Assembly (NCBI GenBank): GCA_030407315.1
Contig: JALQPE010000918.1
Coordinates: forward strand, 1 to 47,489
Origin: Asparagopsis taxiformis
Lineage: Eukaryota > Rhodophyta > Florideophyceae > Bonnemaisoniales > Bonnemaisoniaceae
DNA: 47,489 bases
Direction: 5' to 3'
Shown here: positions 21,889-32,306 of the stretch, piece after piece
How the letters are laid out: every line of letters begins with the position of its first letter
Numbering within the stretch: the stretch's first letter is position 1
The notes under the pieces: generated by a model
Database searches by the model: none
Told to the model about the DNA's origin: nothing
Seen by the model: only the letters and a program-made list of their open reading frames with translations
Position numbers and translations under genes: made by a program

Positions 21889-23633
21889 TTTTCCCACCAC
21901 CATGGTGGTTGTAATTTTGCGTGCTCCTCTCGCAATACTGAATATTTTAGGCAGTTTAGGCCGGGTGAACAAGACACAGATTGCTCTTCAAAGCCGCCCG
22001 AAGCCGTCGAAACCATCCTTCCACAATGTTCCCGACTTCACAATTCCTATCTCACCCTTCCCAAGGTGAGAGAGGGACCAAGGTACCAGCCGCTTACAGC
22101 TGAGGCAGTTTACCTGGGATGCTTACAGCAAAGTCATCGTTACGATGACTTTACTGTAAGAAAAGAAAACATTACAGTGGGCGAAGGATTTTACCGGGTG
22201 AAAAAATCACCAAGAATTTTTTACCGGGTAAAAAATCGTGGCTACTGTAAGAAAAGGAAACATTACAGTGGGCGAAGAATTTTTACCGGGTAAAAAATCG
22301 TGCCTGCTGTAATGTTTTCTTTTCTTACAGCAAAGTCATCGCAACGATGACTTTGCTGTCAGCACCCGTGGTAAACGGCCTCAGCTGTAAGCGGTCTTGC
22401 TTCACCCTCTCTCTCATGTATCTTATCCTGCTTTATCCCAGCCTATCCCAACCTCCCTTCCTGTGTCGACTCCGGCGTCACTCCAGCCGACCCTTCGGTG
22501 AGTGGAATCCTTGTCTACCACCGCCATAGTCTACTCATACTATCCCCTTCATGTTGCTGCGTAGCTACCCTCCCATCCTTCCTGATAGTCCTACAATCCT
22601 AGGCTTGCCTGCTTACCAACTATATTAGTATAGAAGACAGCTAGATTCCTAGTAGCACAAATCTATAGTGTGCTAAAAAGGGCAATTTGGTGTGGCCACT
22701 GTGCCACATGGCACCAGGAATAGAATCTGGCCACGGATACTCTATGCTTGCTCTCAGAGAGGACAGCTTCGCCCATGCTCTGAAAACGTGCTGTCAGTAC
22801 CTTTCCAGACGTCGTGGAGGTGCTCACACCAGCTCTAGTTCATTTTAGGGAGGTTGAGTTTCGACAGTCAGAATTTCACTGTTGACAAAATTGTGTTTCA
22901 AGTTTTGTGCACTCCTGCCGCTGTACCAGGCAGGGTACCCAGCACAGATTAGGTGAGCACGACGCAGAGTGCTCCCCAACGCCGCCAATAGCCGTTCAAA
23001 CCATCCCTTTGCCATGTTTTCCGGCTTCACAATTCCTTGCTCACCCTTCCCAAGGTGAGGTAGGGACCAGGCTCCCAGCCGCTTACAGCTGAGGCAGTTT
23101 ACCAGGGATGCTTACAGCAAAGTCATCGTTACGATGACTTTGCTGTAAGAAAACGTTTTCATTACAGTGGCCGAAGAACTTTTTACCGGGTAAAGAAACC
23201 ATGGCTACTGTAATGATTTGTTTCCTTACAGCAAAGTCATCGTAACGATGAATTTGCTGTAAGCATCCCTAGTAAACTGCTCCATCTGTGAGCCGTTGGT
23301 CTCAACCCTCGCTCTCATGTCTGTTGTCCTCCATCATCTCCACCTCCCTTCGCCCTGCGCACCGCGTCTCTAGTGTCACTCTGCCCGCCCCTTTGGTGCA
23401 TGAAATACTTCTCTACCACTGCCATAGTCTTCACATACTACTGCCTCTATACTTCTGCATGCCTACCCTTCCTTCTTCCTCTCCCGTGCTAGGCCCAGAG
23501 CATATCCTACTTCCTGAAAATCATTGTACAGTGAGGAAGTAGAATACTAAGCAGATCGCTAGAGTACACTGCAAATGTAAGTAGCTATGGTTGGTGTGGT
23601 ACCCAGCACCCTACCTCCTTCATGAGTAAGCTT

Positions 23634-23673
23634 TGGTCGCAGAATTCTGCGACCATAGCGGTTAACCGCTATG
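23634..23673. repeat. Two overlapping perfect palindromes (22 and 20 bp)
   Basis: 23,634-23,655 is centred on AGAATTCT and 23,654-23,673 on GGTTAACC. They share two bases and are otherwise unrelated. Confidence 0.9.
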
Positions 23674-24373
23674 CTCGATTTCGGTGAGGAAAGCCCCCCG
23701 CATGCTCAGGAAAACTTCTGATAGTACCTTTCCAGCGGTCTGGGATGTACTCCAGACCTTTTCTAGCTCTTTTCAGCGAGGTCGGATATCGGCCGTCCGA
23801 GTCTCTGCCGTGAGAAAATGGTGGCACAAATTTTGTGCACTCTTGCTGCGATATCATGTATTGCAGCCAGCTCAGACCCGGTTGAGCGTAACGCAGAGTG
23901 CTCCCCAGAGCCGTCAACACCCGTCCAAACCAACCGCTCGCGATGTTCCCGACCTCACACTTCCCTTCCTATCCTTCCCAAGGTGGGAGAGTGACTAAAC
24001 TCCCAACCGCTTACAGCAGAAGCAGTCTAGAATAGATGCTTACAGCAAAGTCATCGTTACGATGACTTTGCTGTAAGGAAAGGTCTCCATTACAGTGGCC
24101 GAAGAATATTTTACCGGGTAAAAATTATGGCTGCTGTAATGATTTGTTTCCTTACAGCAAAGTCATCGTAACGATGGCTTTTCTGTAAGGAACCGTTGCC
24201 ATTACATTGGCGGCAGAATTTTTACCGGGTAAAAAATTACCAAGAATTTTTATACGGGGTAAGAAAATCGTGACTGTTGTAATGATCTGTTGCCTCACAG
24301 CAAAGTCATAGCTACGATCGCTACCATGACTTTTCTGTCAGCGCTCCGTCGAAACTGCCACTGCTGTAATTAC

Positions 24374-24409
24374 AGAGAATGAGGAAGGCTTAAGCCTTCC
24401 TCATTCTCT
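24374..24409. repeat. Perfect 36-bp palindrome at the edge of the palindromic block
   Basis: The centre is GGCTTAAGCC with arms containing GAGAATGAGGAAGG. It sits exactly where the palindromic block gives way to the gene-bearing segment, so it marks a junction. Confidence 0.85.
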
Positions 24410-24752
24410 CAATTGTTGCAGACGAAGACGACTGCGTCATTACGCTCATCGCCTTCTTGTTCTATTCCAGTACCGCCCGCCATCGTTTCCTCTCTTGCTC
24501 ATAACGAACTTAGTATTTTATATCTCCTGCGATACAATACTTCACTCTCCAGCTGGAAGGAATGCATAAAGGCAACTTCTCAAATTGTTTTTCAGCAGAT
24601 GTGCCGTCTGAAAGGGAGTTTTCTCGCTCATCAGTGAAAAGTAGTACTTCTTCTCCAGTCGTTCGTTTCCCTGCATTGAATCTCCTATTCTTTTCCCGGG
24701 GAGGCTCAGTCTCATTTTTTTATCAGGCATACCGGGTTCAGAGCATCTTGGG

Positions 24753-25661
24753 TTATCTTTTTCGCTTCTTATCCAACCTGGACTTGTTTTCATCGCTTCC
24801 ACCAGAACTCCTGCTTCTTCCCGATTTATCCTCGTCCACTTCAGCATCTTCATTTCCTTCCTTATCCGGGCTAGTGCTGTTAATTTCTGGCGTCCTGATT
24901 CGAAGTTTCAGTATCACAGAGCGGTTCTGCACAACTTCAACATGGTCTCCTTTTCCAGCCGGGTCTATGTCCATGCAATCACTATTGTCCAAGTTGATTT
25001 CCACGCTTTGCGTATCGCTTCTATGTTTCCTTCCCTTAGGACGATCTTCTCTGACAATCCTTCCCGGAGAGTTATCCCTAGCACGACGCTCCTGTTCTTT
25101 TTGGAGCACAGCAAAACGTTTAGCAGGACGTTTCTGTTCTCCGACTCTTGCTGCAGCAAGACAGTCTGCTGCTTCTTTTGAGGTTCTGAGAGGTGCCTCT
25201 TCTACCGCTTCGGCAACAGCAGGATCAACTCTTCAGCCACGACAATTGGAGTGATTTCCTGTTCTTGCTCCACAAGAGCAGAAACTTCCTGTTCTACTTC
25301 TGCGACAATAGATTCTTACTCTTTTCCTTTTTGCCCCAATAACAGCTGCTTGTTATATTTCTCTGGGGGTCATACGACTCCGTTCTCTTTCCTCTTCGGC
25401 CTTGGTAAGATGAATTGCCTTTGCCCCCGTAGCATATTCCAGTTTGTCATAAAAACTGTTTGTAAACATCCCGTTCTTGGTTCTCATACTTCTTCTGTCT
25501 ATCACGTCGTCATGAAAGTCAACAAGGACGAATAAAATGCGCTGTTCAATGCGATGATCAGTATCCCCGACCCCTTTCGAGTTTTCTGCTACCAAATCTG
25601 TTCGCACGAATTGCTCCATCGTTGCAGACTTCTTCAACCACTTGTGAACGACTTCTGACAT
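24753..25661 (-). pseudogene. E1 B-side gene: charged nuclear-type protein of unknown function, frameshifted
   Basis: The minus-strand ORF from 25,661 encodes MSEVVHKWLKKSATMEQF and then an acidic/aromatic segment (RILFVLVDFHDDVIDRRS) up to ~25,353. Coding-like sequence goes on in other frames: a Glu/Val-rich stretch (~25,320-25,235) and a charged region with RPAKRFAVLQKEQERRARD (~25,105). The last frame closes at 24,753 with a KSRLDKKRKR tail resembling a nuclear localisation signal. At least two frameshifts separate the parts. The beginning is shared with E2 (35,313), so it is the chassis gene; TnpA-like DNA binding to the subterminal motifs would be a reasonable but unproven role. The plus-strand ORF over the same bases (24,562-25,254) is its shadow. 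Confidence 0.4.
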
Positions 25662-27390
25662 TCACTTTGCGAGGATCAACTTGCATTTCAGGCGAACTGT
25701 ACTGGGAAGTAGTGATCATTGTCTCGCTAGCTGAGGGAGAATTAATCTTCTCCACTACTTCTCTGCCACTACTTTCAACCCTTATAAAACCTTTCCAGGG
25801 TTTCATTCGATCAGATGAACTGGTTCACCACAATTATTTGTCCTATGTTTATTACTTTCTGCTGAATTATTGTTATTGCTATTTTATCCGGGCTGGACCT
25901 ACTCAAAATGGTTTTGCTTGTATCGCATTCCCTCAAGACAAACCTGTCAAAGACGTATCCATTTCCGTTTATTACGCAGTGATGCTCTAAAAACTAATAC
26001 TGAATCTGATTTTCTCATACATGTCGTTCCTACTCGTATACTATACTATATTCTCGGCCCTATTCACAATGTGAAAACACGATCTCTCGTTTAATCGTAC
26101 TCGGTGTGATATCTTAAATTAGCATACATTTATTTATTAAAATGCAGATTCACTGCTCGCTTGCAACATGAAAATCATAAATTTTTTTCCACACCGCTTT
26201 TTCCTAACCGCCACCATCTACGTGGCCCACTTTGACTGCCTGCCAAGTGTGCTCGGAGCATACAATGACGTCATCGATATATACCATCCACATCATCACT
26301 GTAAGCGCGGACTCCTCGTCCAGGAAAGTGCGCCATTTTTCTTACTCTTCACCTCCCCCTTTCCTGTATGCCCCATATGCTAGTGTTTTTCCTATATTTC
26401 TGTAGTGATGACGTCATTCTAGACCATAAAAGGCGGTCGAAGATACGATCATGTGCGCCTCTTCTGCCAGATCATGTGCTTCCAAGCATAATTCGCACTC
26501 TAGCCATCGTTTTACTGGGCCTCCCATCCCACCGCTCTGTTTCAAAATTATCCCTCTATTGTTCTCCTACACTTCTTTTCCGCCCGTAGAGTACTACTTA
26601 AACGACAGATTCTGGAAATCCCTGTTTCCATCTCCATATCCGTCGGAAAACGAAGCAACAAAAATTACGGTCTGGAAGCGGTATAGATGGTACGTCACCA
26701 AATTTCACGCCACTAACCCAGTATTCTATTCGTTTTCTCAGGTTTCCAGTCGGTGAGTTTTCCACTTCTCCTTTCATTTCTCTTTCTCTCTTACCACTTC
26801 TCCAATTATTTTCTGCTCTGCCTGTGAGTACATATTTCGATTTGGGATGCAATGGTATTTGTTAAGGTACGTTATTCTCCTGGTAACCAACAGTTTTCCT
26901 CTCCAATTCAACGTCACTAACTTGTTTCCTTTCACTACATCATTTTTTGCTTCTTCTCTTCATTTCCTAGCTTATTCATGCTGCTCAATCAGTTGATAGA
27001 TTTGTAGACTTTTCTAGTAGTTTTAGTTTTACTCGTCAGAATAGTGTTAGTTGTAGTAGAAGTAGTTTTAACATAGGGATAGTTTACTCTCAATGTAGCC
27101 TGCGCAAATAAACAAACCCAGAGTGAAGCTTCCCATATTGCACCCTCTTAGATTTCTACCTATCCTACCGCTTGTACCTCTCTCTAGCTCATAGTCACTA
27201 CGAAACAAAAGATCCTAGCCGTACAATTGTGTCCATTCCCACGTAGATACCGTCCATGCCCCATCCTCATAGCACTAGAACTGCCTCCTTCTACCCCAAA
27301 AAGATGCCCACGACAGCATGACGCTCCATCTCATCCACCACTCCCAGACACCGAATTTTACTATATCAGGACACTACTTTTACTGTCTCC
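25662..27390. other. Non-coding chassis segment of E1
   Basis: It matches 33.4-35.3 kb (E2, inverted), and 6.65-7.29 kb (E3) over its distal part. It is AT-rich, with promoter-like elements near 26.25-26.43 kb and a CAG/GTTTCCAGTCG/GTGAGT arrangement at ~26,742-26,760 that looks like a tiny exon between splice sites in the plus direction. A 71-codon ORF at 26,168-26,383 is present in E2 (34,525-34,740) too, but its changes do not favour silent positions, so I do not call it a gene. Confidence 0.55.
26409..26433 (+). promoter_or_regulatory. CRE-like site and TATA-like box (putative E promoter)
   Basis: A perfect TGACGTCA (26,409-26,416) is followed 9 bases later by ATAAAAGG (26,426-26,433). 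The pair is kept in E2 (34,475-34,499, inverted). Another TGACGTCA with a TATATA box lies ~140 bases upstream (~26,268). It would drive transcription toward the B-end. Motif-based only. Confidence 0.35.
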
Positions 27391-27978
27391 AGATGCTGCC
27401 CAGGGCAGCACAAAGTACTGTCTCCAAGTGCTGCCCAGGGCAGTGAAAATCAATGTCTCCAGGTACTGCCCAGGACAGTGAAAATCACTGTCTCCAGGTA
27501 CTGCCCAGGACAGTGAAAATCACTGTCTCCAGGTACTGCCCAGGACAGTGAAAATTACTGTCTCCAGGTGCTGCCTGCAGCAGGGCCGCGCACTGTCCGC
27601 TCATCCTATCTGAGACAGTGCACCATGTTGGTTTCATCTGTTGTCCCAGGCAGCGTATTTCACTATCCGGCCATGTTGCCTTGGCCAATACAAAACACTA
27701 TCCGCCAACACTGCCCAGTACAGCAAATTACATCATATCCAACTATTGAATAAATCATTAATTTTTACTGTCTCCATTCACTGCCTCAGACAGTACTGTG
27801 AGACAGTGTTTTTTACTGTCTGCAGACAGTGTTCCGTACTGTCTGCCAGACAGTGCAAATCACTGTCTCCAAGTGTGGCATTAATTTTCATTTGCCGCAT
27901 AGTGATTTTTACTGTCTCAGACAGTAAAAATCACTGTCTCGCAGTACTGTCTGAGGCCCCCTTTTCAACACCGTAGTG
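27391..27978 (-). repeat. B-end subterminal region of E1
   Basis: Read inward from the CACTACGGTG terminus at 27,978 it has GACAGT/ACTGTC pairs (27,780-27,960) and then a tandem array of about five ~34-bp units (27,390-27,560) built on CAGGTACTGCCCAGGACAGTG. E2 has about nine to ten units at the same place. Confidence 0.85.
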
Positions 27979-28551
27979 TACGTCATGGGAGGGTACGTCC
28001 CAGATGCCGACGACTTTGACCCGCACAGTGGCATGCTTCGCCCCACAAACGTGTCGAGGCACAAGCAGCAGCGCGTCTTTGCAACTTCATCATTCGGCCC
28101 CGCAAAGAGATCGCAGTACTCCTTTGTCGTCATCTCCGGAACTGCCGATGACTACAGAACCATATGGGTAGGGCGCGTCCTGGCACTGGTACGCCTGCAG
28201 TCTCCAAACCTGTTTCAACCTGTAGAACTCGCTTTCGTTCAGTATATGACCTGCTTTGCCCCAAAAACCGCTGTGGAAAAATCACTTGGGTGCATTTGTT
28301 TAAAGTGGTCCACATGGGACCCGGACAACGGATCCGTTGACAGCAATGACACTGCATCCCACAGTGCAGGTGGTCCTTGGTTTGACCTCATTCCTGCATC
28401 TACTATATCTGGCACCGTGCACATCGTACGAAGTAACTTTCCAGTCAAGCCATTTACGAAACAAATGCACTGGTCGGACCACCGTTTCTATCTCAACCGC
28501 TTCTACACCAACACTGATTACCAGTTCACAGATGATAATGAAGAAGAATAA
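27979..28551 (+). pseudogene. Probable C-terminal part of the Plavaka/Tnp2-like transposase
   Basis: Directly after E1, a plus-strand frame runs YVMGGYVPDADDFDPHSG to a stop at 28,551. Motifs are WVGRVLALVRL (~residue 60), VELAFVQYMTCF, EKSLGCICLKWS, WFDLIPASTISGTVHIV and KQMHWSDHRFYLNRFY. This 'WVGRVLAL...VQY...HIV...FYLNRF' order is what I would expect of the beta-rich tail of these transposases. Its codon style matches 10,861-13,308. It is the natural continuation of the gene cut at 13,308, although the flanking bases do not join cleanly in frame (AT then TAC, one base too few). The start-like GTG at 27,976 belongs to the E1 terminus. Confidence 0.5.
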
Positions 28552-28628
28552 ATCTAAATCGCAGCACTCTATTGATAATGTACTACATGATAAGCCTTCT
28601 AGCCAACGTCACATTTACTGCACTAATT

Positions 28629-30943
28629 TCAACCATCCTCCATTACGCCAAAACTGTTATCAGCAGTTGCTGCATGGCGCCGCTCCATGCCCCCATACTG
28701 TGGGGCATTGATTTCTACATTCAGGTTTGCACTCAGGTGTCCAGCATATGGGTCAACGACGAAAAGTTCTGCGCCAATTAGTCCTTGCGCAATCACACAA
28801 TCCATTACAGCACCGAGGTTTGACTTAATATGCGATTGAATCCAATCCTCGGACACTAGAACAAGTGATGAGCAGCGGTTTACATCATCAACGACATGAA
28901 CAATTCCAGACCCCTCTCCGCTTTGCCACACTTCAACAGCCTCTCTCGTCACAGTACGGCTTGCAAACACATGCCGTGACTGTGCACTAGTCCGCTGTTC
29001 GCTCTCGACGACGTCCGTTTGTTCCCTTGCTTGCGAGCCTTGGAGACAAGACATGCAGTACACCACCATACCAACTAATTGCTGAAAAGCTACCCCCACA
29101 TATTGACTGTACCGCCTTGTAAACTCCTTCTGCCGTGCACCTCCTTTCCCCTTCGGTTCATCCAAACACTCCACAGTAGTCACTAGCCAAGCATCCAGGC
29201 GCGCCAGCGTTAGTATGCTCGTCTCTATGTCCATTACTTGTTCTGGTCGTATCGAATAACCCCTGAAGATGTCCAGCACATTCACAGCTACTCGGTTGTT
29301 AAACCATGCATCACCATTCACTTCCATTTCGAAGCTGTCAGGAACCATGCCTTTGCTGTATCGCAGCTCTGAGAACGGTGCCGTTCGCCACCTCCCCATA
29401 TTCAAATCACCGTTGCTTTCCCGTTTCAAAAGCTTCTCAGACGCTTCGCGCTTTTGATCCTCTCGCTCGTCCATCTCAGCTCGCGTCGTCAGCATCGTGC
29501 ATCTAGACATTAATTTCGTGTACCCCAGCGAACCGAACAATCTGTCCCTCGCATTACGCTTCCGTGCACTCATCACGTCGGAAAGTTTCTGCGTCACCTT
29601 CACTTTCAATTCCTTGCTCCCCGCCACAGCCTCTTGACAGCACACACGCTGCTCCTCATTGGAAAACACATCACACCACGGACTTTGACGCAGTACGTGT
29701 CGCACCAAGTCATTCAGCAGATCACTCTCGTCCCTGTACGAAGGTGTATACCACTGCAGATTCTTGATGATATAGCCCGGAGGGGTAGCAATATATCCTA
29801 CACCGTTTTCGCTCCAAAGTGTCCCTTCTACTGGCTCTACCTCGATGGTACGTCCAGTCCAACGTCTCTGCGTTTGTTCCGCTATAGGGTCCAGCTCCAT
29901 AGTCTCGTTCTTGCACCACTTTGTGAGGTTTTCCTCAACCGCCCTAAGAACTCCAAGGTATTTCACAGGAATGGCTTTCTGTATTTTCGACTTACCGCCA
30001 CCGTGATCACTGATTCTACCTGTTCTCGCAATTGCAGTAAGGCTGGCATTTTCCGCCTGCAGAGTCTTCACCTTAGCCTCCAACGCAACTATCTCCGTGG
30101 TGAGCGCCTTGTTTGCTATGTCCTGGCTAAACACTTTTTTTCCAGCTCCGCGATCTTCTTCTTCTGCGCATTGATGCGACTCGCCATTAAATCGATGGAT
30201 TCCGGCGGATGCAACCTCTCTGCCCTCACCGTCCCCCCATCTCGCACGCTATCGGGATTATGATGTCCTCCATCGGCAAATGCCTGACGTCGCGGGGGTG
30301 TTACGCGCATATTTGGCACCAATGACAGCCTGTTGTGACGAGGCCCGCACTCCGGCTGCTCTCTCCCCTCAGTACCACCTGACCGCCGATGATAGTTGGC
30401 ATCCTGTGAACGTTGCTCAGAAACAACATCCCTTGCCGCTATCCTCGGGTCCCTGACTGCATTACCTGCTGGGGCTGATGTACTCGGCATAGTTGGCGCA
30501 GTGGGGGTCACAGCCTCCAGTGTCTCGCGAACCCCCGGCTGGGACTCCGTCTGCAGCACCTCCGCATCTGCCAACCCGGGAGGAACTACCTTTGCCATAG
30601 CACTCTGCCGCAATTCCAACATGTTTTGAGCCACTATCATGTCATCATCATGATGTTCACTGTCCCTGCGAGCACGCTTGCCTCGGTCAAGCCCCATCTC
30701 TCTCCGCGCCGTTCCTCCTTCCTCACTTTCTCGCTGCGGATCCCCAGTTCTGCGCCGGTCCGTCTTGCGACTACCGGACCGCGGTTCAATGCTGCCGGTA
30801 GGCCCAGACCGCTTCTTCGCACGGGATTGTCGGGCACTCGATACAGCAGCTGCTGACCGGGTTTTCTGGAGGCCCGGAAGCTTTGGAGCTTTCTTCGCAA
30901 TACGCGGCGGCATAATGAAGCTTTCCCCGAAGCGATGGTACAA
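28629..30943 (-). CDS. H accessory protein: basic Ser/Pro-rich N-terminus, coiled coil, unknown C-terminal domain (frameshift at an A7 run)
   Basis: Two minus-strand ORFs overlap: 30,943-30,116 (275 residues; the likelier start is the internal Met of MPPRIAKKAPKLPG at ~30,913) and 30,134-28,629 (501 residues). A coiled coil spans the join: INAQKKKIAELEKK in the first and TTEIVALEAKVKTLQAEN in the second. The shift occurs at seven A's in the coding strand (T's at 30,135-30,141). The C-terminal ~400 residues look globular (WCDVFSNEEQRVCCQEAV; LIGAELFVVDPYAGHL) and match nothing I know. The gene converges on the transposase tail (78 bases apart) and lies upstream, in sense, of nothing but it. 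It may be a DNA- or transposase-binding partner; this is conjecture. Confidence 0.65.
30135..30141 (-). promoter_or_regulatory. Possible -1 ribosomal frameshift heptamer A_AAA_AAG
   Basis: In the zero frame the coding strand reads GAA AAA AAG; a -1 slip gives GTG TTT AGC and enters the 501-residue frame in register, preserving the coiled coil. This fits the X_XXY_YYZ slippery pattern. A simple one-base indel in the homopolymer (mutation or assembly error) would look the same. Confidence 0.35.
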
Positions 30944-31529
30944 TCGGATTGCACGAGATACAAAAAAGATTGCTGTATAGTGTCGGTACCCACAACGGTC
31001 TGCGATGAACGTTCAGGTCAAGTACCGGAGAATACGCCAACAGTCCAGATTGTATACGGTTGGCAGTCATGAACAGTATTTAATGAGGTACAATTACAGC
31101 TGTCGAGTTAGGCCGCGAGCACCCCTATGTCCGGAAGACGTCCTGATTTGAATTAAATTTGGGCTATTCTCAAAAACATGCACATGTGAACATGTTTTTG
31201 AGATGGGGGTGTGCCGTACGGCACAATCGACCGCTGAAATCGATGTTTTTTGCAATATTTTTTCTGCCCTGAATTGTAGAATTTCTGAGCTGGACAGCAA
31301 TGCAACTGAGCTGGACATCCACCGGGCGTCCATTTCAACTTGGTCGTGTATTTTGCATCTGCACGCATAACAGCAACAAAGCAGTCAGGTTCACTGCTCG
31401 GACGAAGTGCACCTGGAGTGTGAACGATTGGTTTTTGACAGGTGAGTATTGCTGAATAGGTTTCACCCGGGACTAATGGTGGCTGGACATGCTGCATTAT
31501 ATGATATACTTCAACTCTGGAACGTAGCT
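30944..31529. other. Intergenic region of H between the SET ORF and the coiled-coil gene
   Basis: It contains an inverted repeat around 31,168-31,202 (TCTCAAAAACATG, then ACATGTTTTTGAGA after a short loop) and GTGCCGTACGGCAC at ~31,210. The hairpin could act in 3'-end formation of the SET transcript or be another local inverted duplication. A minus ORF at 31,153-31,575 overlaps the SET end and has no recognisable domain. Confidence 0.5.
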
Positions 31530-32306
31530 TTATTTGTAGTCGAAATGAAAACATCTTTCGTGACCATAATTCCATGCTCTAAACGCTGTCCCATAATGAA
31601 CGTAGAGCTCCTGCCCTGGACGGATATCGCGGATTGCACGTACTACGATGATCTTCGGATTTTCTAGGTCCTTCGCCTTGAGCTTCTTCCCCGTCGAACC
31701 GCTGCTGTAGTTCTCGACAAACTCGACGTTGGCCATCCGCCTGGTGTCTTCCGGCGGAGTGTCCTTACCTCGCAAATACCGCGGGTCGTTGATGAACTGC
31801 GCCGAACAGAACGGAGCCGGAACAATCCAAATTGGATGCTCGATGTTTTCGTCGTCCTCTGCTGTTGCATACAGCTTGATGGCATACATCAAGAATGTTT
31901 CCTTCGTTATCGCCATGTGACCCTCTCCGTACGCGAACCTCATCGACTCCTTGCTCATATCAGAGTACACAACAGTTCCGTAGTATGCACATACTTCGTC
32001 GCCAACATTAAATGTCTGTTCAGCGAAGAGCCCTCTTCCTGCATTTGGATGCTTAATCAGCGATGGTCGAACGCTCAATTTTTTCGCAACACAATCGTGT
32101 GCCCGCATCACGCGAGGGTTTTCAGTTTGCAGCCAGCGGCGCAGGGAAGGTGGCCAATAATGTACCGGTTTTTCCATGTGCTCGTGCGACGCAATCGACT
32201 CTGGGCACAGCTGCCAGAGGTACTGCCGAATATATTTCGGGAACCTCTGGTACAGGGGAAGGCCAGGTGGGGGTTCGATGATCCTGCGTTCCCTCTGCGT
32301 ACGCAT
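31530..32306 (-). CDS. SET-domain protein (putative lysine methyltransferase)
   Basis: A 258-residue intact ORF. An N-terminal linker (residues 1-80; YIRQYLWQLCPESIAS) precedes a SET domain: GRGLFAEQTF (90-99) and YYGTVV (108-113) form the SAM-binding N-part, FINDPRYLRG (171-180) occupies the place of the RFINHS/NHxC pseudoknot motif with Asp for His, ANVEFVE (192-198) follows, and GQELYVHYG (231-239) is the C-terminal Tyr-bearing motif. There is no post-SET Cys cluster. The stop overlaps AATAAA (at ~31,529). It lies directly after, and overlaps, the methyltransferase frame, so it may be the second half of a fused protein. The substrate cannot be inferred. Confidence 0.75.
   Translation of the reverse strand: MRTQRERRIIEPPPGLPLYQRFPKYIRQYLWQLCPESIASHEHMEKPVHYWPPSLRRWLQTENPRVMRAHDCVAKKLSVRPSLIKHPNAGRGLFAEQTFNVGDEVCAYYGTVVYSDMSKESMRFAYGEGHMAITKETFLMYAIKLYATAEDDENIEHPIWIVPAPFCSAQFINDPRYLRGKDTPPEDTRRMANVEFVENYSSGSTGKKLKAKDLENPKIIVVRAIRDIRPGQELYVHYGTAFRAWNYGHERCFHFDYK

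Larger units (their letters stand above)
19931..24405. repeat. E1 block of nested palindromes (chassis)
   Basis: The block starts with CTGTTACC/GGGAGGACGGG and three 68-bp tandem units (20,000-20,160), and continues with repeating modules. Each module is flanked by CCCTTCCCAAGGTGAGA-type and CTGAGGCAGTTTACC sequences in inverted pairs and has 39-bp palindromes at its edges (TTACAGCAAAGTCATCGT and its complement around one A or T). Some modules have TTTTTACCGGGTAAAAA hairpins in the middle. Modules with this layout lie at ~20.2-20.4, 22.1-22.4, 23.05-23.3 and 23.95-24.4 kb. Between them are AT-balanced spacers that also recur. Almost all of it matches 39.3-43.0 kb in inverted orientation. Many ORFs here are by-products. 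Confidence 0.85.
13309..27978 (+). mobile_element. E1: 14.67-kb CACTA-type element carrying captured gene pieces
   Basis: E1 begins CACTACGGTGTTG at 13,309 and ends CAACACCGTAGTG at 27,978: a perfect 13-bp terminal inverted repeat with the CACTA signature. The A-end (left) and B-end (right) have different subterminal fields. The flanking triplets are CAT (left) and TAC (right), so the 3-bp target duplication typical of CACTA elements is not evident. E1 matches E2 in inverted orientation across the A-end, a 95-bp block, the palindromic block and the whole B side. It has no transposase and is probably non-autonomous. Confidence 0.8.

Noticed and set aside
24562..25254. A 230-residue plus-strand ORF rich in Ser and Leu
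   Set aside because: It is the antisense of the charged E1 B-side gene, whose frames (KKRKR tail, Glu-rich stretches) are more protein-like and whose start is shared with E2.
26168..26383. 71-codon ORF conserved between E1 and E2
   Set aside because: Differences between copies fall on all codon positions with many amino-acid changes; conservation is that of the whole chassis, not of a protein.
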